A stretch of DNA of 64,000 bases from Liquidambar formosana. Its lineage: Eukaryota; Streptophyta; Magnoliopsida; Saxifragales; Altingiaceae. Shown in pieces: positions 49,414 to 62,809 of the stretch. The position numbers were made by a program, and so were the translations under genes. Within the stretch, counting starts at the first letter, position 1, and each line of letters starts with the position of its first letter. Below the pieces are notes generated by a model. It did no database searches, was not told where the DNA came from, and worked only from the letters and a program-made list of their open reading frames with translations. Location: contig CM077822.1 of the NCBI GenBank assembly GCA_039720395.1, positions 20,791,267-20,855,266 of the forward strand. The letters run 5' to 3'.

Positions 49414-51477
49414 ACAATCTGTAAAGTGATTTAAGTCGTGAGTTGATTTTTGTTGTCTTTCCAAACTTTATAATATCATGAATTTCGTTTTATATGTTTT
49501 TTTTAATGAAGCTTCAGCAATTTTGCTTGATCAGCAACACAACTTCAGCAACCTTCTTTGGGTGGTGGCAAGTCCAGCAGGGTACAGAGAAGCCATCTTT
49601 AATTGCTTACTTAACATACTAAAGAGCTACTTTTTATTACCCTATCTCAAGTGAACATGAGAAAACACCACAATCCGGTCACCAATGACAACATCTTTAG
49701 TATCCTTGGTTAATTGGTTGTGTTCAATTGATATGGTATAAAAATTATAGACTTCACACAAAGAAATTTCTCTATTTACCAAAATTATATTCTCTTTACA
49801 CAAAGAAATTTCTCTGTTTACCAAAATTGATGTAGGACAGAAATTAAGACCGATCAGAAGCCAAAATAGCTTTCTGCATATAACCGTACCTACGGTCAAG
49901 CAAACCGTACCTACGGTTGGGAGCAGTTTTTGCATAATCGCATTCTGCCTTCAACCGTACCTATGGCCGTCAACAAATTTCCTATTACGAATTTCCTTGC
50001 CAGCCACTCTTTTTCCTTATTTAATTTGGATTCCTATAAGTCCGTTTGGAGTCCTTATTTGGGCATCTTGCTGCTTAAGTTTAGGGCTTTGATTTTTGCT
50101 TTTAATTTCTTTATTTTTGGAATTTTTAGTATTTTTCCTTATTTTAGTTATTTCTTTCCTAAAGTTATAGTTCTAGTTGAATTAGGTTTTGTAGCCTATA
50201 TAAAGGCTACCTCCTATCATTGTAAGGTTATGTTTTGATTAATAAAGAATTTCTTTGCTGAGATTTATTTCTCTTTACTCGTGGATTTGAGTTGTTTTCT
50301 CTTTGTTCGTGGATTCGAGTGTGTTACTCTTTTGTTCGTGGATTCGAACGATTTTTCAAGAAGTAGGCGGTGCCCTACTTCTTCATAAGCTTCCACTATG
50401 TCAAAAATAATATTCTCTTCAAAAAATTATATTCTCTATTTACCGTCCCCATCCTTGCTTCTAAACGGAGAACTCTTGACTTGGATTCAGTGCTAGGAAA
50501 ATTATACTCTCTTCACACAAAGAAATTTCTCTGCTTACCAAAATAATATTCTCATCACAAAATTATATTCTCTATTTACCATCCCCATCCTTGCTTCAAA
50601 AAGGGAGAACTCTAGACTTGGATTAAGTGTTGGACTCGCCCGGCACTGTGCTAGGGTAATCTGACCTGTTGAGTTTATATTTTGACATAAAGATAAAAGA
50701 GGTGTTGTTGAAATGACCAGGTTAAAACTAGAATTTTTTAGGGGTCGTTACCTCTACACTAACATATATATACAAGCATGTATATACATACGGCGTATGT
50801 TTGTATATTGTGTGTATGATGAGAAATAAATCTGGAGGTGCCACTTCATCAAATTGAACACATTGCAAAAGTTTTAAAAAAAATTAGGAGTGCCATGGTC
50901 CCCCCAAGGGGTAATGTGGTTCCGCAGCTGGAAATGACCAAAATGAGTTCATGAGCATCTTTTTGATCCTTTAATGTGAGTTGTCAAAATCCAAGCTCCA
51001 AGGCTCAGATTACCCCAACACCGTAGTGGGCATAAACTGAATCCAAAAAAAACGGACCACCATCCATAACTGATTGGAAAAACTTCCATAACCGATTGGA
51101 AAAACTTCCATAAACACTGTCGGCAAATTCCATAACCCACCAAAATTGTCTTCAGGCGAATTCCATAACCCACCACCATCCCCAACACACGAAAAAATTT
51201 ATTACATAAAGAAGGAAAATTCCATAACCCAAACAGCTTCGGCAACCCATTGTTACAAATTTGAGGTCCCCAACACGAGCATGGCTTTTGAACCAAATGA
51301 TATTTCAAAACCATATTGGGAAATGGCATAGGTTTTGGTTGCAGGATTTTAAAAATAATTCAAGTATTTTTTGTTGATTGGTTGAAAGCTTTTTTGGGGA
51401 AAAAAAAATATGATCAATTTTATGTTGAAATATTCTGAAGCATCGAGCCTAATCTTTATGACATTCTTGAGAAGTCT

Positions 51478-51511
<34 letters not shown>

Positions 51512-51895
51512 AATTTGTGAATAATCAACTAATTACACTTCCCGTGGTTAAAAACCTTGCGGGTAGAGGAGAAGAAGAATTGAAAATTTGGTGAGATGGA
51601 AACTGCTAGATGCTGCCAATATTGACTTATATCCAGACACCGACATTATACTTTCGGCCATGGAAGAAGTGAATTGGGTATTCTATTGTCTCTTTGATGG
51701 GTAAGTTTGATCAGATTATGTAAGAGTATGGACCCAGCTAGCTATCCTTTATAAACTATAGTCTGGTGGAATCTGAACCTATCGCAAACTTTATGATGTA
51801 GTCATTTACACCTTTCTCTATTCTTATCTCAGAGCATCTCGAAGAAATCTAGTTATTCAACCCTCTTGATCGACTATTTTAGCTAATTAAATCAT
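49414..51895. repeat. Block Y, copy B, second part
   Basis: Continues the duplication after the CACTA element and carries a solo LTR. It resembles copy C (60503-62060) more closely than copy A, for example in the GCTTGATCAGCAA and TTTGGGTGGTGGCA stretches that copy A lacks. No coding sequence. Confidence 0.75.
49828..50403 (+). mobile_element. Solo LTR, 576 bp
   Basis: Starts TGATGTAGGAC, ends CACTATGTCA, flanked by AAAAT on both sides (49823-49827, 50404-50408). Copy C of the host block has a single AAAAT at the same point (in TTTACCAAAATAATATT). A TATATAAA box (50197-50204) and AATAAA (50241-50246) are where an LTR promoter and polyadenylation signal should be. Confidence 0.85.
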
Positions 51896-54223
51896 ATTTT
51901 TCATTATTCAAGGGATTAGTTACATTTAGTTAGCAAATATTGCCACTACATAAAGTATTCTAAGCCCCCACTTGGTTTACTCTTTATGAGGTTTCCACTT
52001 AATTTACACTTTTTAAGGTTTTATAAAAAAAATTTATAAAAATTAATCGCGTCATCTACTAAAAAACATAATTTTAAACAACTTTTTTAGAAGATTATTC
52101 TATTGACTATCGTACCCATAGTGTCTTTGATGGGTAAAATTAATCAGATTATGGGAGAGTATGGACCCAGAACAATAGCCTTGTACAGAGTGTAAAGTCT
52201 TCCCTCTCCTTGCTGTGATCTTTTATATCCTCTGTTGGGCAATATGGTCAATTCATTATAAAATATCATGGAAGCAAAGTTTTTGTCTTTGGCAATAACG
52301 TTAGCCTCTATAAAACCTCGGACATCATAGATTTGCAAAGGAAATTTGAATAAACAAAGCGTTTGGTTCTGATGGGCAGGAAATGTCAAATTTTAGTATA
52401 AAAGAATGAGCGGTTAAATTTCATTTTACAATTCACATATGCAAGGGTGAAAAATAAATTAAGGGTTGTGCTAGCATGATAGACTGTAAAAGCAATTATG
52501 GTCAAATTATGACCACAAATGGATTTTAATATACTTTTAAAAAAAAAAATCATCATTTATTATTTAATGTACATAGACTTGGGCATTGGGGCTAAACACG
52601 AAATTCTTTTAAAAAAAAGGAAAATACTTTCATAACAACTTATTATTGCTTTTGTAATGATAGACATAGGTGTCAAAAGAAAAAGTGAGGCTCACATGCC
52701 GGCAATGTGTCCTCCTGACCATGTGTTCTAAACTTCTAATGTTTCTGTGTCCAATCCTAATCGGTCGCAGTAGGAGATTAATTGAGAACAAGGTTGGCAT
52801 TAGGCTTCTTATTCTATTGGTCATTTGTAATGTATCAAATGCTAGGCCCAGTCCAGCTTGTTGCCACCCATAATCTGAAAGTATCCCATTAATCCTGTAT
52901 AATTAGGATTTTTAAACTTGTCTAATTAAGAAAGGGTCACCTCCACTCCACCTACTTGTGCAAGCCTGGACATGGGTGGTCAGTCTAGAGAATTTCTAAC
53001 ATCTCTTAACAAGGGGACCTTCTATTGCTTGTTTTTTTCCTCTTAGTTTTTTTTCTCCGGTTAAACTACTATACAAAAATGTGTTCAAAGTTCTGGATTT
53101 TGTATTTTTTTAGTGGCTTTTTAGTCTTTTTGATGCCCCGCGACATGCACCTCTTTTGTAGCTTTTTCTTTTCTTAGGTCCAACTTTTGTAGCTGTGTTT
53201 GCCAAAGATCTGAGGACTCTATTTTTCTCTTCAGGCTTGTTGAAAAATGGAGGTCTTGAGGGAGACACATTTCTTTTGTATTTTATCAGTTTTTGAATGA
53301 ATTTTCCTTTGGCTTTTCTCTTTCTAGAAAGCAGCCAAGTGGATTAACCAGAATAAACAGAAAGGTTTGATTGTTAAGATCATTATCTCTTATGTAAACT
53401 GGCACCAATAGTTTGTGAGGAGGTGGGAAGTCCCATCATCCAAATATGAAGTACTGGCTGGGGGAAAAGGTTTTGTTTTCTATTCTACTAGATGACGAGG
53501 CAAGGCATCGATCTTCTTTTCCCGTCCATTCCTTCTTCTAAAATAGTTGAATAAATTAAATGAAATTAAAGTAAAAATAATTACTAAAGAGTTAACCAAA
53601 TGGTATTGAATTAAAGCACTCCCAACTCTTCCCAAATGTTATACTTTATCCCCCACCGCCTGTGTGTGGATAAGTCGCAACATCTCTGAGACTGTGACCA
53701 GAAGATTTAGAAGAATAAATAAATAGAAAAGACCCATGAGATGTTTTATACTTCCTTATTTTCTAAATAAGTGACCTTCTTTTTTTTTTATATGTTTTAA
53801 AATTATTGTCACATTTCAAAAGTCATTAATTCTTTTTTGTTCATTTCCTAAAATACCTTTAAAAAGGTATTCTCTTTTTTAAATGTTTTGCACATGCTTA
53901 AGGATAAAATTGGAATTTCAAAACATATACATTAATTTGAAAGCATTTAATAGGATTTTTTTTAAAAAACGTATTTTTTCAAAAGAGACGATCAATTTAA
54001 AATGGAGAAAATAGTATTTATGAATTATGATAACTCTTTTGAATAGTCTCACTAGGGTAAAAGAGTCATCATCATATTTGATCTTATAAGATTAAATTTT
54101 TTTTTCAATAATTATATATATAATTAATTTTTAGAAACTAATGAAATGCATTTGAATTTGTGTAGCGATATTGCAGCGGCAACTTCCATTGCTCCCACAG
54201 CGTCCTAAGTTTTAATACTTTTT
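51896..54223. other. Intergenic, left part duplicated in copy C
   Basis: Up to about 52430 the sequence matches 62060-62645. From there to 54223 it is unshared AT-rich DNA; no gene or element with readable ends was found. Confidence 0.55.
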
Positions 54224-55009
54224 ATGGACGAGTTTGCCCTTTGCAAGTCAATTAGTTCTATTATTTCTTCAAAGACCAAAAGAACACAAACCCACCTCTG
54301 TTACAAGTTTACAGTATCACCGGCGGCGATGTCACCAGGTGCAAAAATTTACCCGCCATCCAATGTGCACAAATCATTGTCTTCAACTTCTCAACCACCA
54401 CATGGCAGGACTCCTCTCCCATACCCCAAAGACAGAACGTGTAACCCACTTGCCACCGTGTAAATTGGATCAGATCTGGGATGATCGGTTTAGGTTTTCG
54501 GGTCGGTTTTCTTCTCCGATGGAGTGGTGGTTATGTCCCTTCCATTTGCACAAGGAATGGTGGGTTTAGTGGAGGTGGATGGAGTGGTAACGGTGGAAAC
54601 CGAGGTAGCGGAGCTTGACAGAGGAGTGTGGGCTCGAATCTGAGATCTACTTGCCGGCGGCGAGTGGGATATGTTTCTTAGGGCTTTGGAGCCGACGGCG
54701 ATGGCAAGGGCGAGGGCGGTTTCAAATCAAACCCATCCCTAACCCCACATGGCCGTGCAATAACCCAAATCGCCGGCCAGAGCAAAACCTTCACGGTTCG
54801 GGTCTCACAGTCGTGATCCCCATTTCTAACCCAAAGAAAAGTCGCTGTAACCCTCCTCGCCGTCGCCGTCAACTCCATCCCTAACCTCCTTATTCTTGCT
54901 TTTATTTTTATTTTAAAAATAAAAATGTTAGAAACAAAAATAAAAAATTCATGACCATTGTGGGGATGGATGAATGCGGTGATGGAGGAAGACAAGATGG
55001 ATACTCTAA
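54224..55009 (+). repeat. Block X, copy B, first part
   Basis: Matches 17397-18160 with few changes, including small insertions (for example GGAGTGT near 54625). The start ATGGACGAGTTTGCCC is shared but the frames diverge, so I see no selected coding sequence. Confidence 0.75.
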
Positions 55010-55775
55010 CCCACTATTTGGTTCATGAATTACATCTCCAGCCATGGCAGTTAAATTAGGTGTGCTATTGTTATTTTAGTACATTCTATAATTTAGCACA
55101 ATGTGCTCCAATGATACAAATAAAGTAGTGTGTTATTTTTTGCCACAATTTCAATTATTTTCATAGATTTAAAGTCTCATAAGATAATGAATGAGGTATA
55201 TCGTGGATCCAATACAATGTTACTTGAGTAAGATGAATGAATTAAAAAAAAAGGGTACGTCTTCTATTTTTATTTTTATTTTTTTATATATATAAGATTT
55301 TAATATCATTTTTAAAAGTATTGTATTTATTTATGGGCTGTTTGGTTATTAAGAAAATTTTGGAAGAAAAATGGAAGAAAATAAGTTTCAGGTGTGTTTG
55401 GTTGTTGAGAAAGGGAGGAATAGCTAGCATGACAAATATAGCAATAGCTCACCCTTGTGCCAAATATAGCACAAGGGTGAGCTATTGCTATATTTAGCAC
55501 ATGCATTTAGCACACCATTGGAGTATCCCAACTTGTGCTAAATGCTATAATATAGCAATAGCACACCATATAGCTCACCCTTGGAGATGGTAAAAAGGAA
55601 AGGGAAAAAAAATGAGGAGGAAAGAAAATGAAAGGAAAAGATAAAATGATATCAAGCTAAAATTAGTTTAATTCTTTTTTTTCTTCCAATTTTTTATTGC
55701 AACCAAATAAAGAAAAGTATAATTCCTTATGTTTTATTTTTTTTCCTTGATAAAATCCGCAAACCAAATAGGGCC
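55010..55775. mobile_element. PIF/Harbinger (Tourist-like) element with nested palindrome
   Basis: Ends CCCACTATTTGGTT and AACCAAATAGGGCC are inverted, flanked by TAA (55007-55009, 55776-55778). Copy A has one TAA at the same point (CTCTAAAAGAAA), confirming the borders. A related short element lies at 58493-58713. No transposase. Confidence 0.8.
55434..55495. repeat. Perfect 27-bp palindrome with 8-nt loop
   Basis: Arms 55434-55460 and 55469-55495 are exact reverse complements around CAAATATA. Related GCTATTGCTATATTTAGCAC words follow to 55590. It is probably the core of a small MITE nested in the Harbinger-like element. Confidence 0.9.
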
Positions 55776-55928
55776 TAAAAGAAAATGAAAATGAAAACGA
55801 CGAAGAAGATGAAAGGAAGAAGCCATGGCCGCAATTAGTTTTGCCATAACACCTTTGCTGTTAACTACTCTAGTTTGGATTACCATGAAGGCTTTGACTT
55901 TAAGGGTAAAACTATCCATCAAGGAGTT
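55776..55928 (+). repeat. Block X, copy B, second part, with the BBD start region
   Basis: Continues the match to 18160-18317 and stops at AAGGAGTT (55928), the base where block Y of copy B begins 14 kb to the left. Confidence 0.75.
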
Positions 55929-56643
55929 GAGATTTTAAGTTGCTGTGGAAGGAAAAAAAATTACTGCCCTTGAATTTTGATTCTCATTTGTGAATATGAA
56001 TATTATTTTTTGAAATTTTCTATTAGTGATGATGGATTTATAACTTTAATTTTATGTCAGATATACTATGATTATTTAATTTTCATTCAGACGAGCAGCT
56101 CATATATTGTTACATTATGACTACATTAATTTTGAAAGATGGGAGATATATCAAATTTATTTGTTTTAAGAGATCAAGCATGCGTCCAAAAGTCATGTTT
56201 TGTCACTTGAGCTTTTACATGTAGACCTGATGAATTATGTGTCACCGTTAACACACCAAAAATGTCCAAAATGGAAGGAGATGTCATACAAGGGCATCCA
56301 TTTTGTAGCCATTACCTATTTAAGAACTTTGAATGTTGATCCCACCCTTCATTTAACATTTGATATATATTAATGCATAGAAACATAATTAAAAATATAG
56401 TGTAAAAATTTGTTTCGACTTAAATATGAGGTGTGCAGTGAAAATTTATTGTAATTAAATAATTAAGATTTTTTTTTTTGGGGGGTACATTAATCCCCTA
56501 GAACATGGTTTAGATTATTGCTCACTTTGCATCAATTAATGTTTAGGATAATTTCAATTGATGGCTAACCCCAAAAAGGAGTGATAAGTCAAACTCAAGA
56601 TTAAAATGCAAGCCTTAAGAATCACTAGTCCACTTAGCTAGCT
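55929..56643. other. Intergenic, no gene seen
   Basis: AT-rich, without recognisable coding sequence or bordered repeats. Confidence 0.5.
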
Positions 56644-56805
56644 GGGTAATGCTATCTTGTCCCACACTTTGTTCTACTACGTGCATTTAAGAGGATTTCA
56701 ATTTTTAGGATTTAATTATATCAGTGAGTCTCACAATTTTACCCTCCTAAATGCACATAGTAAGACAAAGTATGGGGCAAAGTATGAAGCAAAGTAGCAT
56801 TACCC
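56644..56805. mobile_element. MITE, 162 bp
   Basis: Inverted ends GGGTAATGCTATCTTG and AAAGTAGCATTACCC extend over about 55 bp with mismatches. Flanks TAGCTAGCT and TAGGTAGAG are weakly alike, as in an old nine-base duplication. Confidence 0.6.
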
Positions 56806-57113
56806 TAGGTAGAGTGATAGAAAATGATTGTGACAATCATTGCAACTTCCATAATTAACGTTTTCTTTATTCATCATTAATTTGGAAAATTGAGGATTTA
56901 TTGTCAGTTGAAGCTTACACATGACATTACTGCTCCTCCAAATTCATGGTGAACAAGAGGTTGCAGTGGTTGCGATGCTTTTATTTTTTAACATACAGAT
57001 TTTTCAATAGCTAATCCTCTTTGACTCTTTATTTTGCTCTCCTAAAATTTACTAGTAGTAGGGGGAAGATATGCATGATATATTTGCATAAGGTAATAGT
57101 TTTAATTTAAGAT
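56806..57113. other. Intergenic, no gene seen
   Basis: AT-rich filler between two MITEs. Confidence 0.5.
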
Positions 57114-57277
57114 GGGTAATGCTATTGGATCTCCCTTAACAATCCCATAAAAGAATTTACCATAATATGGTGTGAAAACAGTAGTGGGGGCCAATAATTC
57201 TATTCCCAATATGTTTTCATGCCACATCATAAAAGACTCTTGTGAAAGCTTTTAAGGGAGGTCCGAAAGCATTTCCC
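57114..57277. mobile_element. MITE, about 164 bp, same end type
   Basis: Begins GGGTAATGCTATTGGATC; the other end reads GGTCCGAAAGCATTTCCC. Ends share the GGGTAATGC/GCATTWCCC pattern with the MITE at 56644. Confidence 0.5.
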
Positions 57278-58492
57278 CACTTTCCCTTTCAAGATAGCCT
57301 TATGGTACTAATGGATCGAGGTGGCATGGAATCAACGATAGTGATGATTATTACATCCTTAGAATGACATTTTTTTTAAAAAAAATTTAACAAAAAAAAA
57401 AAAAGGGACTTCAACCATCATAAAGCAACCTAGCATTCTACCTAAGTTAGCATCTTAGGTGCTTCTAATCCTATGCTATAGAATCTGAATATTATTAAAA
57501 GAGAAGAAGGAAGAGTACAATAGAGAAAAAATAAAACAAGATAGTTTGGTCTTGGTGGCTTATAAGAGCCACAATCCAGCTTACAACAAACTAAGTGAAT
57601 GAAAAAGTAAAGGAGCTAATTAGCAATCAGTGAATAAATCTATAAAATGTAAAATTCCACCTCTTTATGATTTAGATATAAAAGAAAGGAATCCTAAACC
57701 ACTAGAGAGGGGTGAAGCTAGGAAACCACCTTAACTTATTACAACTTATTATGTTTTAGTGATTACTTTTCAACTTAATATCATATAAAGGACAAAATTT
57801 GTCAACTTATTACAAATTGACTGTATATATACTTCAAAATGACTATATTAATGTCTTTTATTTGGTATTAAGTTAGGAATTGGTTATCAAAAGAGCAAAA
57901 TATTAAGAATTTTTTTTTTTTTTTTTTTTTTTTTGGAATTTTCGCCCACCTGCTAAGGTGTTGGCTTCGCCCCTGCCACTAGATAAGATTGGACCAAGAA
58001 ATATTTTTTCTTAGAATGACAATTAATAATATCAATTTTTTTTTCTTTTTTTTCTTTTTTTTTGGCGGATTCAAAGTAGAAGATCATGCAACTTTATACT
58101 TTATCCCACAAAGTAAACATAATCACAAATGATATATACTCGGACATGACATAATTCTTTTTAAAAATTCATTGTTAGACATGTCCATGGTGTCGAATTG
58201 TCAATGATATATATTTACTATATGACCTTAGATCTCCTTAATTGTTAGGCAGATCAGTTATACGTCAATCCTATATGATATAGTCTACGTTTTAAAATGA
58301 CCACCAGACCAATACGTAACAAGAATAGTCGATTTGATATAGTCTAATATAGTCTATGTTCAATACTCGTAATTATTTCGATTACAATGACGTAAAATGA
58401 CTAGAAAAAAGACCAAAAAATGAAAAAGGGAAAAAAATGGTAGATCACAAGAAACCCTCCTAATGTTTAGTCTTTTTTTAGATAAACCCCTA
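57278..58492. other. Intergenic with a dispersed repeat at 57716-57905
   Basis: 57716-57905 matches 62650-62805 (TTGTCAACTTATTACAAATTG and neighbours). A T run near 57910-57934 precedes CGCCCACCTGCTAAGGTG, an end-like motif. No gene. Confidence 0.5.
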
Positions 58493-58713
58493 GGCTTTAT
58501 TTGGTTTGTGGATTTTATCAAGGAATAAAAATAAAATATAAGGAATTCTACTTTTCTTTATTTGGTTGCAATGGAAAATTGAAAGACAAATAAGAACTAG
58601 AATTATTTTGACTTGATGTGATTTTATCTTTTCTTTTCATTTTCCTTCCTTCTCATTTTTTTTCCCTTCCCTTTTTTTTTTCCTTGGTAAAATCCATGAA
58701 CCAAATAGAGGGC
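58493..58713. mobile_element. Tourist-like MITE, 221 bp
   Basis: Ends GGCTTTATTTGGTTTGTGG and CCATGAACCAAATAGAGGGC are inverted and match the ends of the element at 55010-55775. It lacks the nested palindrome. Confidence 0.65.
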
Positions 58714-59800
58714 TAATTAAAGAAAAAATCAAAGCAATGTCATTTCTTGGTTAGGTTTTAGGTGAAAAATCGAGTAGAAATTGGGTGACAAAACACTATA
58801 ATGAGTGAATATTGAACGCATGAGAGGGATATAGTGTTTTTTAGTTTTTTTTTCATCCAATTTCTACTCGATTTTTCATCCTAAGTGGTTTCTAGTAATT
58901 TATCCTGAAAAAAATAAAAAAATAAAAAAATAAAAAAAAATAAAATCAGACCTCCAAATCATGAGAATTGGAAAAGAAATGGAGATTGCATCGTGAAACT
59001 TTTCTCATTGAAAGAGGTAAATATTAAACCCTCAACACGAGCATGGCTTTTGAACCAAATCCATTGTTACAAATTTGAATTTTAAATTTGTAGTTTGACC
59101 AAATCCCTCAACACATTTCCACGATAATGACGTAAAACAACCACCCAACCACGTGCAGAGCACAAGGATATATCCCCCACTAGTAATTAGATAAGTCTTT
59201 ATGAGAGTTTTGTATACAAATTTTTATGGGTTTTTCTAATGTATTTCCTAATTAAGAACACATGTTAAACTATATTTAATGAGATAATCATTACATAAAA
59301 AATTATAAAAGTGTATAAAGAATTATACAAAATAGATAGAGAAATGTATTTGCACCGCTAGCTTTTCCATACATTTTGTACAATTTTCCTTTATAAAAAA
59401 ATATATAATAGCCCAAATTTATTAGTAGTTCCATGGGAGTACATGCATAATTACATACCTATCGAGCAAAGCAACTAACCAATCCAATTTTTCAAGACAA
59501 TTGATCCAAGGAAAAATTCTTTTGACTTTTTGTGAAGAAAAAAATTGTTGATTTATTCTTTTTGTTCCCTTCTGGAAGTTATCCTTTTCAAACTTGGGAA
59601 AGATGCGAAAGGTGGTGACTTTCAAGGAAAGGGACAGTTGACAGCTGGGAATTGCTTAAATGCTTCCTAATTGGATTGAACTACACCAAAGAAAGAAATA
59701 AAGGGAAGAATAATTAGTTCCATCTGTTTGAGAGTCTGATTCAGTCTACCCATAAAAAAAATTTGATACCCACAAGTTTGTAATTTTTCCATTTGATTCC
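58714..59800. other. Region before the second TIR stub
   Basis: Inverted CGAGTAGAAATTGGGTG / CATCCAATTTCTACTCG words at 58771 and 58855 form a small hairpin. 59620-59800 resembles the TNL upstream region at 22980-23175. Confidence 0.5.
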
Positions 59801-59897
59801 ATGACTACCTAAGATCACTCTTCTTCTTCTTCGGCCTCTAAATGGAATTACGATGTCTTTTTGAGTTTCCGAGGCGAAGACACACGCAAGACCTTCA
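59801..59897 (+). pseudogene. Second TIR-domain stub (TNL fragment)
   Basis: ATG at 59801 matches 23176, but codon 4 is TAA. After a short Ser run the frame reads [20 protein letters not shown] and ends at TF, where homology stops abruptly. Unlike the main copy it keeps Tyr in WNYDVF, which shows that the TAA at 23251 is a later change there. No NB-ARC follows. Confidence 0.85.
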
Positions 59898-60502
59898 TTC
59901 AAGATATGTAATTTAGAGTAAAAATCAATCTTTTTATCACTATGAAAATTAGCACCATGATAAATAAAATTTATCACTACGAAAAATTAGTATACTACTA
60001 ATTAATTCATCAAAATAAGTGGTTTATAAAAAATATGGCTAGTATAGAATTTGATGAATATATATGTGTATGTTAATTTACCACAACCAAATTGGTTAAG
60101 AACGTGCCAACTTACCACAACCAAAGTAGTTAAGAGAGGAGATGGTGGTAGTATGATATTACTCACAAAATCTTTGAGCAATTCGTGATGATAACGTGTT
60201 GTAAAACCAAGAATTTAGAATAAGTTATGAGAAGAATAAATTTCTTATTCATCTCCATCCATCTCCATCTGAATATGTGAACATTACACAAGGTTCAACA
60301 AAACTTTTTGAGACACTGTCGACCTCTCGGTCTCTCCTTTCATTCTCTCTGAAATCTTTTTCTTTTCTTCTTTCTCCCATTCCCCTTTTATATTTGTTTT
60401 CATCCAATCCACCGGATGGGATTACCTAACCCACTAAGAAGTGGTATTGCCGGCCACTAAGAAGTGGGGAGTAGGGGACATCCGCTCAGTTTTTATATTT
60501 AT
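59898..60502. other. Intergenic between TIR stub and block Y copy C
   Basis: Short CCGGATGGG and CACTAAGAAGTGG repeats near 60410-60470. No gene seen. Confidence 0.5.
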
Positions 60503-62645
60503 AACAAGTTGATTTTTGTTGTCTTTCCAAACTTTATAATATCATGAATTTCATTTTATATGTCTTTTTTTTTTAATAGAGCTTCGGCAATTTTGCTTGA
60601 TCAGCAAACACAACTTCAGCAACCTTCTTTGGGTGGTGGCAGGTACAGAGAAGCCATTTTCAATTGATGTGGTATAAAAATTATAGACTTTACACAAAGA
60701 AATTTCTCCATTTACCAAAATTATATTCTCTTCACACAAAGAAATTTATCTGTTTACCAAAATAATATTCTCTTCAAAAAATTATATTCTCTATTTACCA
60801 TCCCCATCCTTGCCTCTAAACGGAGAACTTTGGACTTGGATTCAATGCTAGGAAAATTATATCCTCTTCACACAAAGAAATTTCTCTGCTTACCAAAACA
60901 ATATTCTCATCACAAAATTATATTCTCTATTTACCATCCCCATCCTTGCTTCAAAAAGGAGAACTCTGGACTTGGATTAAGTGTTGGACTCGCCCGGCAC
61001 TATGCTAGGGTAATCTGACCTGTTAAGTTTATATTTTTGACAGAAAGATAAAAAAAGTGCTGTTGAAATGACCAGGGGTAAAACTAGAATTTTTTATTTC
61101 GGGTCACTACCTCTGCATTAACATACATATACAAGCACATATACACATAGAGCGTATGTTTGTATATTGTGTGTGTAGGGGGAGAAATAAATCTGGAGGT
61201 GCCACTTCATCAAATTTTGAGGTGCCAATTCATCAAATTAAACTGAATCCAAATCCAGAGAACTCCATAACCTGTCAACAAACGAAGAAAAAAAACAGAG
61301 TGCGAAATCCATAACCGATTGGAAAAACTTCCATAAACACTGTCGGCAAATTCCATAACCCACCAAAATTGTCTTCAGGCGAATTCCATAACCCACCACC
61401 ATCCCCAACACACGAAAAAATTTATTACATAAAAAAGGAATATTCCATAACCCAAACAGCTTCGGCAACCCATTGTTACAAATTTGAGGTCCCCAACACG
61501 AGCATGGCTTTTGAACCATATTGGGAAATGGCATAGGTTTTGGTTGCAAGATTTTAAAAATAACTTAAGTATTTTTTATTGATTGGTTGAAAGCTTTTTT
61601 GGGGAAAAAAAATGGTCAATTTTATGTTGAAATATTCTGAAGCATCGTGCCTAATCTTTATGACATTCTTGAGAAGTCTCATTTTATTTGTTTTTTTTAA
61701 AAGGAAAAAAAAAAAAAAAAAATTGTGAATGGGCAACTAATTACACTTCCGGTGCCTAAAAACCTTGCGGGCAATGGAAACTGCCAGATGCTGCCAATAT
61801 TGACTTACATCCAGAAACCGACATTATACTTTCGGCCATGGAAAAAGTGAATTGGGTATTCTATTGTCTCTTTGATGGGTAAGTTTGATCAGATTATGGA
61901 CCCAACTAGCTATCCTTTATAAACAATAGTCTGGTGGAATCTGAACCTACCGCAAACTTTATGAGACAGTCATTCATACCTTTCTCTATTCTTATCTCAG
62001 AGCATCTCGAAGAAATCAAGTTATTCAACCCTCTTGATCGACTATTTTAGCTAACTAAATCATATTTTTCATTATTCAAGGATTAGCTATTTTAGATATT
62101 ATCATTTTAGTTAGTTATATTTACTTATCGAATGTTGCCACTACATAAAGTATTCTAAACCCCCACTTAATTTACACTTTTTGAGGTTTCCACTTAATTT
62201 ACACTTTTTAAGGTTTTATAAAAAATATGAAAGTTTTCTATGAATATTAGTTGCGTCATCTATTAAAAAACATAATTCTAAACCACCTTTTTAGAAGAGT
62301 ATTCTGTTGACTATTGTCCCCAGAGTCTCATTGATGGGTAAAATTAATTAGATTATGGGAGAGTATGGACCTAGAACAATAACCTCGTACAGAGTCTAAA
62401 GTCTTCTCACTCCTTGCTGTGATATTTTATCTCCTCTGTTGGGCAATGTGGTCAATTCATTATAAAATAGCATCGAAGCAAAGTTTGTGTCTTTGGCAAT
62501 AACGCTAGCCTCTACAAAACCTCGGACTTCATAAATTTGCAGAGGAAATTTGAATAAACAAAGCATTTAGTTCTGATGGAGGAAATGTCAAATTTTAGTG
62601 TAGAGGAATGAGCGGTTAAATTTCATTTTACAATACACATATACA
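60503..62645. repeat. Block Y, copy C
   Basis: Matches copy B from 49440 to about 52430 without the solo LTR. Contains a tandem of about 50 bp (CACACAAAGAAATTTCTCT..TTACCAAAA..ATATTCTC) at 60690-60935. No coding sequence. Confidence 0.75.
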
Positions 62646-62809
62646 GCTAGGAAAACCACTTTAAGTGAGGCAACTTATTACAACTTATTATGTTTTAATG
62701 ATCACTTTTCAACTTAATACCATATAAAGGATAGCATTTGTCAACTTATTACAAATTGACTGTATACATACTTCAAAATGACTATGAATGTCTTTTATTT
62801 GGTACTAGA
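62646..62809. repeat. Dispersed repeat interrupted by the retrotransposon
   Basis: Matches 57716-57880 and is cut at TCTTTTATTTGGTACTAGA, where the LTR begins. Confidence 0.6.
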
